Shown: piece after piece, positions 24,808-36,000 of the stretch | How the letters are laid out: every line of letters begins with the position of its first letter | Position numbering within the stretch: the first letter of the stretch is position 1 | Source: Aristolochia californica | Lineage: Eukaryota > Streptophyta > Magnoliopsida > Piperales > Aristolochiaceae | Assembly (NCBI GenBank): GCA_029961685.1 | Contig: JARWKL010000016.1 | Coordinates: 1,307,001-1,371,000, forward strand | Direction of reading: 5' to 3' | DNA length: 64,000 bases | Notes under the pieces: generated by a model | What the model was told of the DNA's origin: nothing | The model's database searches: none | The model's input: only the letters and a program-made list of their open reading frames with translations | Position numbers and translations under genes: made by a program

Positions 24808-25801
24808 ACTGAGCAATCGGCTGGTTTGTACATTAAAAAGTGGGAGGAAAACATGCAAAAGAAAAGATAGAATGCAAATCCATGACGAATTTTAAACTGG
24901 TACTGCCTTTATCATGAGGTCAATGAAAGTAAGAGGGTTCTCCAGTCGTGCATGTGGGAATGCAGTCTGCAGTCTTCCATGAACAGATTTTGTATTTCCA
25001 TGTTTGAAGGTACAGTTCAGTTCTTGTTTCAATTTAATCTTGTGAACAACTTGTTTATTCAATTGTTATTACCAAACATAAATGACAGCTTAAGGCCTAA
25101 AATTCATGAGAAGTTGAAGAGAATGGTAAGGGTCAAGAACCGCAGGTCGGCCCCATAGCTGAGCTATACAAAATCACCTGCAAGGTCACTAATTACATGC
25201 TCAAAGCAGAAACCCAAAGCAGACAAAAAAAAAAAAAAAAAAACATTTCAGGAGCTTCAGTAGTTCAATTAATTTCTGGTTACTCTGCTCCTGAAGATGA
25301 GTGCCCATGGTCCACAGCATTCCTGTTTAGATCCGATGATACTTACTGAATTTTGAGACAGAACGATATAATGCTTATTGGGCAATATGAATCTGATGAA
25401 ATGGCTAACATGGGGAATGTAAAACCAGCTAATACAGAAACGCAGTGCAGCCCTTAGATATCGGTATACAAATGATTGATACACTAGCAAATACTACATT
25501 AAAAATCATCCAAAGGAGTCAACAAACTTCTCCCTCTTTCATTAATCCATTTAGTAGCAACACACAAGACAGCCCCAGAATCTGTTCATGCAATACTCTG
25601 TTATAGTTTGAGCAATGATATCATGGATCGAAAAATCAAATATTTAAGCTTGTGACTTATCAATATTCTGCCCAGGGGCTGAATGAAACTAGGGTTACTA
25701 GATGCTCTAAACTAGCCTTCCATGAACTATTTGCATTAAGAAGCCAGTGTTACTAGATACACATTTAAACTATTCTACAAAAGTAAGAAAATACAGAAAC
25801 A
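24808..25801. other. 3' flanks of SYMRK and BRK1 (convergent genes)
   Basis: Just under 1 kb between two stop codons facing each other. It holds both 3' UTRs and an A-run at 25225-25244. No other gene seen. Confidence 0.6.
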
Positions 25802-27983
25802 TCAACTAAAAAGAGAGGGATTTGCTGATGCTGTGCTCACTTGCGCCTCAAGCAGCTCAAGCCGACGTTCCAAGATATCAAGTTTTTCATTCAGTGACGC
25901 AAGTTTACTCTTTGTTGTTGCCTCTGAAGAACCAAAGAAACTTCATGAGGAGAAGAAGATAGGAAAACAAGAATATCTATTAAGACATTGAAATCACTAA
26001 AATTATGAGATGAAGTATACCCTGGACAAAATTTACAGTCACAGATTCATCTTGTTCCAAGAGTCCTATTTATTTATTTATATCTTAAATGCTGGTCACA
26101 CAGACACATATTACACCCCATATTGGCAGGGCTGGACACACCCAGCTACACCTCCCAAAGAATAGACTCAGCAAGAAGGAATAAATTGAATAAGACAGAA
26201 TATATCAACTGAACAATTAAAGAACCTCACTTACAAAAACTTTTGTGGAAAAATATGTCATCTATGTACTTTCCATCTTCAAGTAAGAAATATACTATAA
26301 GAAATGTCATGCGAGTAGTAAATTTTGTGAGTCAGGGGAAACACAAAATAAAAGAAGATATAATATGAAAGTAGCTTCATACATTCTCCATTGAGAAGCT
26401 TGCAAAGCAGCTCTAAATGCTTATCCTAATGGGCCGTAATTAGATGACGTCAAATTAAGTGAACATTCAATATTTAACATAAGATTTGACCCAAAGTTTA
26501 TTTTAAAATCATACATATAACACGCACAAAACTTCGATGTGGATCGGTTTCTTCTCAACATATAAGTACATGAACCACCAAAATCCTACCTACTAGAGAA
26601 ATAGTTGTAGAGGTGACAAAACCTGATATTTTGCATTACAAAACCATTATATATTTAACATAAGATTTGAACCAAATTTTATTTTAAAATAATACATATA
26701 ACACGCACAAAACTTCAAAGTTGATCAGTTTCTTCTCAACATATAAGTGCACGATCCACCAAAATCCTACCTAATAGAGAAATAGTTGTAGAGGTAACAG
26801 AACCTGATATTTTGCATTACAAAACCAATAAAACAGAAAAAGATAGATGGTCTTGTGAAAGAATCTTTGGACCTATTAAAAGTGGAACTTGTGCATGTGG
26901 AAATTATTGAGTGATCAGAGATGAAAAATAAGGCTCGGAGCGCTTCTGATCCTATAGTCCTGTTTTAAGCAACTTCCCGTTCAGTTGCTGAAAAATAGAT
27001 GCTGGTTTCTAAATGAGATTGACTTCGTTGGACATGCAGGATACAAAGATGCTACTTTGCTGGTATTCTATCTATTTATGGATCAAGTTCGATGAAGATC
27101 TCAACCTATAATAAATAAATGATAGTTTGCCTAGATAAGATCTCAACCAGTAGCTAGATGAATAACAACAGACATAATCTTAAACGAATATGCAATAGAT
27201 ACATGGAGTTTCCTACACCAAATGTATTACAAATTCTTGTTTAAAATAAAAGAACAAGAAGTTTGTGAGAACAGCCAAGAACACTTGGGATAGAGAATTG
27301 ATCTTGGAACTCGTTATAACAGCAGCAAGACAGTGTTTGTACACAGCTCCATTTAATTCATACCAACATTTTTTCAAAAACTAGTATTCCATGGTGACTG
27401 ATTTAAAAATCTCCAATAAAACCCTTACAGAGAAATCTCCAATAGTGAAAACTTCCATATGAAACATCATCACACCCCCATGAAGTTACATCATGAAAAA
27501 CTCACGGGATCGACAATATTTGTTCCCCTGATTCATAAATTTACAAACATGAATCAGCCTTTCAAGATTTTCATGCAATATCCAATCCTGATTACGAGAA
27601 TTTTTAACGGAAAGCATCAACTTGTTAATTTTGACGGCAAACAGAATACTAAGCTAAGCCTTTCAAACATCTATTAAGAGTTTATATTTCAAATATGTAC
27701 GCGAAGTTTATATGTGAATCGGGACAGCAAGCACACCAGAATCCAAAACTAAAAGCAGGTGATATACACGAAAGGATCACTAAAAAACCAGACAAAGAGA
27801 ACAAACCAGGATCATCGATATAATTGAGAGAATAAGATGTCGGTTCGCACCAAATTGGACGAGGAACTCGAAGAGGCGTCGAACATTGAGCGAAATGTGT
27901 GAAATAAATTCCCGATTCTCCCAATCTGCCTGCACAGCAATCCCGACATTGACTGCGTTCGTTATCCCCCCAGCTCTCGCCAT
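25802..27983 (-). CDS. BRK1: BRICK1, small subunit of the SCAR/WAVE actin-regulating complex
   Basis: Two exons, 27983..27851 and 25923..25802, encode 84 residues, the usual family length (about 85). The intron is 1.9 kb. The sequence runs from [20 protein letters not shown] through the heptad-rich [20 protein letters not shown] to a short tail NPSLFS. The protein is one helical chain that packs in the WAVE complex trimer with SCAR and ABI and supports ARP2/3-driven actin assembly. The final residues differ slightly from other plants. It is convergent with SYMRK. The short first exon would be missed by length-based gene finders. The identification is secure because nearly every residue matches plant BRK1 as I know it. 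Confidence 0.95.
26470..26830. repeat. Tandem duplication of about 181 bp in the BRK1 intron
   Basis: Two head-to-tail copies, 26470-26650 and 26651-26830, share ATATTTAACATAAGATTTGA, ACACGCACAAAACTTC and TAGAGAAATAGTTGTAGAGG with scattered substitutions and no coding potential. Confidence 0.9.
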
Positions 27984-28116
27984 TGTTCGCTCTCAATTCT
28001 TCCAAACCCAGAACGCCAAAAACATTCCAAACTCCCCTATAAAACCGAGATCTTAGTCAGGATCAGGAAGAAAAATAAAATAAAAGTAAAAAAGACACAA
28101 ACTAATAAACAAATGC

Positions 28117-28125
28117 AAACCCTAA
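28117..28125. promoter_or_regulatory. Telo-box upstream of BRK1
   Basis: AAACCCTAA on the plus strand, about 135 bases upstream of the BRK1 start codon. Function is inferred from the motif only. Confidence 0.35.
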
Positions 28126-29878
28126 TAACACTACAATAGAACCCCGGCGTACAATGCCCAAACCGATTTTCACTGTGAGACTTTACATTGTACCTTCTAA
28201 CCCCACTTCCTCGCAAGCTTTCATTCAGGAACAGAAAAACAGAAAACGATTCGTTTCTGCGTGTGGAAAGTTGACAGGTGTGAAGAAAAGAATTAAGCAA
28301 AAGAGGAGGAAAGATAGTGGGAGATTACTTGATTTTGTGCCTAAGAAACAAAGGACAGAAATAGAATAGAAGAAAAAATGGGTCGGGAATGGGAATTGTC
28401 GTTTGTTGGGGAGGGGAAATCTAAGCTTTGAAGGCAAGCCGTCTTCAAGTTGTGAGTTGAAAGGGGGTAACCTTTTTGCTCTTTGTCCCCAGCTTAATAA
28501 TAGAAACGACAAATGCCAGTGAGACCCGCAGAGCAGACTACAGTAATTGAAAGACGAATCAGGGATTCGCATGTGAATAGTGTAGGATTAGATTGGTCAT
28601 AATTCGCTGTCGAGTTATCGTTGCCTTTAAGCGGGACCTATAACCAGATCATGCTTATGCCCCATTGACGTCAATTCTGGAGATTTTCTGCACCAGTGAA
28701 CCAGCGAGCAGAAATGAAAATATGTTTTCCGTAAATAGTAAATAGTCACCCAGGTGAAGGGGCCCCCTTGAACAGTTGGTTGAACCAGTTAATATTCATC
28801 TACCAGGTAATAAAGACAGGGAGAGCAAAGGACCCTCGGCATCAACATGAACAAGCGGCGGAGAGAGGCGATAGCCCCCTTCTACTCCTCTCCTGGTTGC
28901 ATTTTTCTAGGATGGGAGAGGGACCTCCCCCATCTTGCAACCACAAGGAGGGTGAAGGACCCCTTCTTCGTTATCAGCATGACCAAGGGATGGAAAAGGG
29001 TGAGTGTCCCCTTTCTTTACACCAACAGTGGTGGAAGGGGAGGCAGGGTTCTACTACTGATAGAGAGGCAATGGTTCTAATGAATTTGGATCATTCAAAT
29101 GATTCTACTTTTGGCAGCTTTTTGTTGATTGATCATTAGATCTATGGTGCATTACTCAAATGACTCTTTTTTTCTGAATGCTATACAAACGATTCTTCTT
29201 CTTGGATGTGAAATCATTAGAAAGGATTAATGATATGATCCTTTGCGCACTTCTCTTTTGTTCTATTGTTTCTTCAACTATAAGGTTGCTCCTACTACTC
29301 AAGTAATAAGCATTGTTGAAGCTTGAAATGATTTAAAAATATGTCCAAAACTTGAAATGCAAAGCTAGTTCTAATGATTGTTATCGTCAGAACTTAGTGA
29401 AAAAAGAATATCTTAGGCCAACATTATTCCTTATCATTGGGGTCAAATGCCTAGCCAATACAACCCAACAGACCGGTTAATGAACACAAATATCGAATGA
29501 GTTTTACCTTTAACTTAATAACTTGACAAAGTTTAACATGGTATGTGCGACAAATTATAAAGAAGCTAAAAAAAAGGTGGAAATAACCTCTAAATGATAC
29601 TTTAGAAAAAAGTTCAAATAACCGCGAGGATTCTATTGGTGTTATCTTATGAAAGGTATGACTTGAGGTTTGCCCAAAATTAAACCAAAAAGATGGCAAC
29701 ATTCAAAGACTTCAATGGGGGGTTTATGCAGAAAGAAAGAAGATAACCTTTCATTTGATCAAACCATACAAATTTATTAGAAACTTAGACCATATTTTAG
29801 GATTTTTGGAGCTGATAAAAGCAATTTATGAGATTTAAAGCTCAATTGATGTTTAAAATACTAGTACAATTTAATCTT

Positions 29879-29901
29879 AAACCCTAAATCCTAAACCCTA
29901 A
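29879..29901. promoter_or_regulatory. Paired telo-boxes upstream of the mTERF gene
   Basis: AAACCCTAA occurs twice (29879-29887 and 29893-29901), about 200 bases before the ATG at 30096. Such motifs are frequent upstream of plant genes for organelle and ribosome biogenesis. Confidence 0.45.
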
Positions 29902-30095
29902 TTTTTTTTTTTTTGAAATATTTATCTTCGACCATTAAATATTCATTTTAAAATAACATTTTAAATTATATTAGTTATGTACAAACTGAAAATTGAGGGG
30001 TTTCAGCGGATGCGGGCGTAGACGGATTTAGCGGCGTTTTTTTAAGGTCGCAGATTCTGCAGGAAGGTTGCCGCTGGCTCTGGTGAGTAATCACG

Positions 30096-31735
30096 ATGGC
30101 TGCTCTGTTAGAGTCCGTCTGCCTTCGCATCCGGATCCTCTCCTTCCAGACTCCATCAGCCCCGCCAAACCCTAAGTTACCATTGGTTTCTTCTCCAAAT
30201 CTCGTCCACTATGGGCTTGTTAGAAGCACCCCTAAAGCACTACGGAAAGCCCGCAAAATGTCGGCTACCAGCAGTGCTCAGCCGGCCATTCACTGCATCG
30301 ATTCTTCCACAGTTTCACTTATGTCAGGTAGTTTTATCATACATTGCAGAGTCATCGGTTGAATTTCTTTCTGATGAATTCTTTTGCCTTCCCTCCCCCG
30401 CTGGGTGTATATATCTGACCGTGCTTCGAGTCTACGGAAGACTGATTTGATTTTCCCCTTGTTTCTGCAGAAAGTTTCATTCTCTTCCGAGAAATTGGCC
30501 TCAGCGAAAAAGAGACTGTGGCTCTCTTCCAAAAAAGCTCGGTTCTAGAAACCGCTACTCCTGAATCGCTTCGGAAACGACTTATTTCTTTGCAGTCATC
30601 TGGAATCATCGATTTTGCGCTCTGTCGTTTGATTGCCAAATGCCCTGAGGTACTTGTGGCAGACGAAGTTGACACGTTCATTGAATTTTTGCTGGAAAGT
30701 TTGGAAGGTATTTTGCCCGAAAAGCTCGAAAGACTTCTGCTAACTACGCAACCGCATTATTTTGTAGAGTTCGCCAAGAAGGTTGAATTGTGCCTGGACA
30801 ATGGAATTCCCCGTGCGGAACTTGCCCCTCTTCTCAACAGAATCAATCTCAGGGCCTTTTGCTATCGAAAACTCGAAGACTTGAGAAATACACTAATTTT
30901 CTTGAAGAGTTACGGTGTTAGCACTGATTGGATCGTTCGACGCCCACTGCTTCTGGCACTTGATCTGAACACTCAGCTTGTTCCACGAGCAGCAGTTTTT
31001 ACAGAACTTGGAGGACCAGAAAAAGCTACTGAGTTGTTGCGCAAATTTCCCCCTATCTTAGCTTATACAGTTGACCACTTAGAAACCCATATTGACTTCT
31101 GGAGGTCGATTGGTCTGACTGATGAACAGCTCTTCAAGATTGCTCTGATTTATCCAAATGTATTTAGTATTGGCAAAGACAACAAGCTGAAGTCAAGAGT
31201 GGAGTTTCTCAAGCAATGTGGATTGATTACTGAAGATATTTACAAGTTCCTGACTAAAGCACCTCTTTTTCTTAGCCTATCTTGGAAAAAGAACCTTTCA
31301 AAGAAATTGGGTTTACTGGTCAAGCTTGGATATGAGCATGGAACCAGAGAGTTGGCTTGGGCACTGGGTGCAGTAACAAGAACCAGCTGCCAGAACTTGC
31401 AGTTGGTGATAGGGAGTTTCCTGAGTTATGGTTTGTCCTTGGAGGATATTTTGGCAATGAGCAAGAAGCACCCTCCGGTATTGCAATACAATAATGTGTC
31501 TTTGGAGAGCAAGATGGAGTATTTGATTGAGGGAATTGGCAGAGACATTGGAGAGCTATTGGCTTTTCCTGCATTTCTTGGTTATAGGCTGGATGAGAGG
31601 ATCAAACATCGGTATGAAGCAAAGAAAGATACCAGAGGGGAAGGAATGTCACTGATCAAACTTTTGACTGTGTCAACTGAGAGGTTTGCCAACAAGAAAA
31701 AGAGCTCAACCCGGTTAGATGCAAACGCTGCCTAG
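30096..31735 (+). CDS. Organellar mTERF-family protein (MTERF8-like)
   Basis: Two exons, 30096..30327 and 30471..31735, encode 498 residues. The N-terminus is basic and Ser/Pro-rich, consistent with import into chloroplast or mitochondrion. The body is an array of about 30-residue helical mTERF repeats, recognisable by motifs such as LEDLRNTLIFLKSYGVS, KFPPILAYTVDHLETHIDF and ALIYPNVFSIGKDNKLKSRV. Members bind organellar nucleic acid and affect transcription, termination or splicing. The opening after the presequence (LFREIGLSEKETVALF) resembles the proteins annotated as MTERF8/pTAC15 in plants, but I cannot fix the exact subgroup, so no symbol is given. The first exon only supplies the presequence. 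It lies tail-to-tail with the oligopeptidase gene to its right. Confidence 0.88.
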
Positions 31736-33060
31736 ATTGAATTTGATACTGCTTGTTTATTCCAGTAAATTGGAATATATTCTACTGTCTTTCTTCACTT
31801 GATGAAATGTTTACTCAGGAGAAAAAAACCCAACCAAACATCTACCAGAAAGCAGAAAAATAATGCAGCAATCCCTTAGGGTCTATTTGGAATCCCACAG
31901 AAAAGAAAAGAAAATAAGAATTTGACCATTATCAAATTCTCTTTTTCACTAACTATTTTTGGAAACTTTCCTTTTCTTTTTTTTTCTAGGAGTTCCAAAC
32001 AGACCCTTCAGGTTTAAAATCTACTATTAAGACTCATCGGTCTCAAACTCTCCTCCAACCTCAGTGGGGCATCGGAGTTGCTTCAAGTGTCTTCCTCATA
32101 AAATTTATTTCCAATTGAACAAATAAGTCACAATTGGTTTGAAGTCCAGCTGCATTTGTCTCCACAGCAGACAGGTTTTTGGACCCATGGATCAGTTACT
32201 TCTTACTCTGCCTCAGATACTTCATTGTTAATGTTAGCTGCATGCTGTCACAGTTGCCAAAAGCAGCTTCATGCCTCCATTTAGGATTTTTGCTTGAAAC
32301 CGATGCTTATCTTAAACAGCCCAACCAGACAAGCTCAAAGGCAATCAGATCAGTTCACTGGTTGCAGCAGAAAACTCGGCTGAGTCAAGTTTGAGATATG
32401 TGGGACTTGTCTAGGGCAATGAATCTAATTAGGGAATTTAAGGGAGTTCTTTGAAAATTAGGGTGGTTAGGGGAAATGTGGCTGATTTCGTTGCAGTAAG
32501 GAGAAAATTCATGGAGAACTATGGGCTTAATGAACGTATGTAATTTACCTTATAAAGATAACTATATAATTGTCTCTATGAGTTTACCGAGTCATCATTC
32601 GTCCACGATCATAGGAGAATTCTTTGGATCTCAGTGACATAAGGTGCTAACAGGAGCTTCACATGACATAATATGGTCCATATCTAGACCTGGCTATGCA
32701 TATGTCATGATATCAAGGAGTGAAGACCTAGTCTTACCATGTGTTAAAGAAAGACTTGGTAAAACAAAATTGAAGGAAAAAAAAGTGGGGTGGTTGAACC
32801 ATCCTCACCCCTCTATATAAAGTGACACCCTTCAACATTTGAAGAGAGACAACTGGGAGAGCTGTCGTTACTGTTACAATGCATTTCTCTTTCAGCAATC
32901 ATGAACTGGATGCACATCTGTGAAGCAATTCAATGCAAACAAGACAGGCTAAGTTCTTCTTTTGAAAGATAAAAGATTCAATCATTTTTAATTTATTCTT
33001 AAATCGATCAAACTATCAGAAGATCATCTGAGTTTGCAAGAAACTATGGCACCAAGTAAA
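31736..33060. other. 3' flanks of the mTERF and oligopeptidase genes
   Basis: About 1.3 kb between convergent stop codons. Apart from a MITE-like element at 31879-32006 I see no gene or strong motif. Confidence 0.5.
31879..32006. mobile_element. MITE-like element (128 bp, Tourist/Harbinger-type ends)
   Basis: The ends are inverted: GGGTCTATTTGGAATCC at the left, and the right end read in reverse complement is GGGTCTGTTTGGAACTC. The inner parts (AAAAGAAAAGAAAA versus TTTTCTTTTTTTTTC) also pair. Left flank TTA and right flank TTC could be a decayed 3-bp target-site duplication. Family assignment is from the GGGTCTGTTTGG end only. Confidence 0.65.
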
Positions 33061-36000
33061 TTAGGCAGCAGCAACTGGTAAGAGGCCATTATGCCTGAGG
33101 AGGGGCTCTGGAGAAGGTTCGCGACCACGGAATTCCACAAAAACCTGAAAAATGCAGAGTTCATGGCAAGTACCAAAATAAAAGTGTAGACAGTTAGACA
33201 GAACATTTGGTTAAATTTTCGTACTTGAAGTGGTGCTTTTCCACCTCCAAGAGCAAGAATAGTTTCTCTGAATCTATGACCTGTCTCTACAATGGCCTGT
33301 TTCAAGAAAAGCAAGTAAAATGAATTACATGCTCATAAAAAATAATGTTAGGAACTTGAGCAATATAACCATCAAACCTCAATCAAGGCACATAGGTGAC
33401 TTAACAAACAGGACAACGTAAAATTTATACCTTACTATCATCTAGTCCAGCATCCTCAAATGCTGAGAATGCATCAGCAGACAACACCTCTGCCCACTGT
33501 ATGATCAATATATTAGGGATGGAAGAAAATGAGAAAAAAGAAAACACAAAGATATCAAAATGCCAAAAGACGTACCTTGTAACTATAATATCCAGCCGCA
33601 TAACCACCTAGTGCAAAAAAGGATGTAAACAAGGCATGAGAACACGAGTGTGGGTAACACGTTCAAATTAAATGAAAATAAAATAATGCCCAAGAGTTGA
33701 AAGATTAGAAGATACTTAATCTGAAGTAGTTGAGATACAATGGACAAACCTGCAAATATATGGCTGAAGCTACATAAAAATCTGTCCTCAGGAAGTGGTG
33801 GGATCACTTGGGTTATTCTGGATACTCTTTGATCAATATCGTATACAGTTTCTGGACCACCAGGAATGTACCTTGAATGAAGCTCCAAATCTAAAACAGA
33901 AAATCTTATCTGCAACAAGAAAATGAATCTTCAAGTTTATCTGCCTTCAAAAATCACTAGGACTATTGTACATTGACATCAAACATTGAACAAATCCTAT
34001 AACTCCTATCGAACAATATACAAACCTGACGAAGGCTCAAAGAACCTGCACGATAAGTTCTTGCCGCATGAAGCTTCAAGTAAACTTCTTCAGGAAGATT
34101 CTCTCCAGTTTCATAGTGTTTTGCAATGCCCATAAGGGTATTTCTAACAATGAGAAGATCAAGATATAAATTAGACGTCAAAAGATGATTGTAGACTTGT
34201 TTCACAGGTTGAACATAATGACCAGAAACCATCACATGCAAACACGTTCTTGGCAACCATGTGTTGCTTAATCTCAATTCAAAGCATGCAGATTAACTTT
34301 ACAATCTCCAAGGAACTTTTAACATCCAAAAAATTTAAACACAAAAAAATGGTTAGTCCATTGCAGTATGCATTTATCCTAAACCTACTTCTCTACCCCA
34401 TTTTGCCTCAAGTGAGAGAAGGTTTCTGTTACCCATGTGTTACCTATTTACCCATGGGTAATCGAGTAAATAAATGGATAATTTTTTTTTATAAAATTCA
34501 TTTAGAGTAATTCATACTATATTTGAATTATTGGAAGTTCATTACGAAAAAGCAAAGAGAACAAGGCTAGAAGGGGTTGACAACTAAGGAAAGAAGATCA
34601 CCCCCTACCCCTTACACACACACACACACATCACACCTCTTAGTGTGGTTATCAGCCAGGCCATTGTCAAACTGCACATGATTTCAACTAATTGGAAGGC
34701 CATTAGTACTATTAAAATTTGGTCAAATAAATTAAAAAAATGCCAAAGGCCAATATCAGAAAAGGAGCACCAACCAATCACCTTGGCAGAATCACCAGCA
34801 ATGACAAAGCTCCTATCGATGAAACACTGTTTAAAAACATTGAGGCCTTGTTACAAGCAATGGGAATTCCGCCTCAGCAGATCGAGCACACCTAGAGGAC
34901 TGGAAAAAGTTGCAAGGATCTCACCATATTCATCCCAGAAGAGACCACAGCAACCCAAGGGACCAATATCTCCTTTTGAGCTACATTCAAAATTAAGTTT
35001 AATGAAACCAAGAGGGCAGGAGGGGAAGGTTGTCATTGAGCAGCCGCAACAGACTTAAGGAATGAGAGGGCAGCATACGCAGACCAGTCTCTTCACAAGA
35101 TAGCACTGGGAATTTGAGTGAAGTCATCAATAAGGCTCATCTAAGCCAAAGCCCCATGGGGGAAAATGCTGATGAGGTGGGGGGCATGGATGGTAGATCC
35201 AGTGAAAAGCCTAATGTTCCTCTCCTTCCAAAGAATATAGGGCAGCAGGGAGTAGTAAAAAGTCCACATCAGGTATCCTAAACTCGAACGACTACCTTTT
35301 ATTGTCTACTCTTCAATCCCAACAGGGGACAAGGGGACAGACCCACCACCTTTTTTCTCCATGATTTCAGTTACAAAGATTGGAGTAGAAGGGGGTGCTG
35401 GCCATGCATACTTGACAAAGGATCGAACCACCTACCCTCCCTTCCAGCCTCGCATTAAAAAAATAAATTAAATCTCATTCCTGAAATTTTCTGAGTTGCA
35501 GAACAATAATCAACAAATGAGGAGAACAAGATAGGGCTAAGTAAAATCACAAAATTATACTACAATATTCTGGATGGAGGAAAAATGGAATACAAAATAA
35601 GACCCATATTCATTCCATTTAAGCGATAAACGGGTAAATACGCAAAATTCCCAAATTATTTAATTCGGCAAGGATTTTTATTCTGAACTATTTGTAAATG
35701 GATAAAAAAGGAGATAATCAAGTAAATGAATAAAATTGCCACCCCCCCGTTGCACAAGATGGCTCTCCACCAATCTCAGCTTGTTTAAAATTTCTTATTT
35801 TTAAAAGACCGATATGACATCATAGTGCATCATCTTTGATTCAACCAGTGATCCAACCTGGTTGACCCAAACAATTCGTTAGGTTGGTGTCTAAGTCAGT
35901 TTCCAAGTGATCATTAAACCAAAGGCCTTATCCACATCTTTACAGATATTTAAGAAAGTAAAAGTTCAATAAAATATATATCAGGAAAAGAAGGCTGGAC

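Larger units (their letters stand above)
27984..30095. other. Divergent promoter region between BRK1 and the mTERF gene
   Basis: Both flanking genes point outward, so 2.1 kb of shared upstream DNA lies between them. Open stretches around 28154-28570 and 28768-29139 show no family resemblance and overlap each other on both strands. I see no other gene or RNA. Confidence 0.5.

Noticed and set aside
28768..29139. 123-codon open frame on the plus strand between BRK1 and mTERF
   Set aside because: Low-complexity, with another long open frame overlapping it on the same strand. No domain or splice context.
34645..35058. 137-codon open frame on the plus strand
   Set aside because: It lies opposite the LINE RNase H remnant, which has recognisable motifs on the minus strand. 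The plus frame has no family resemblance.
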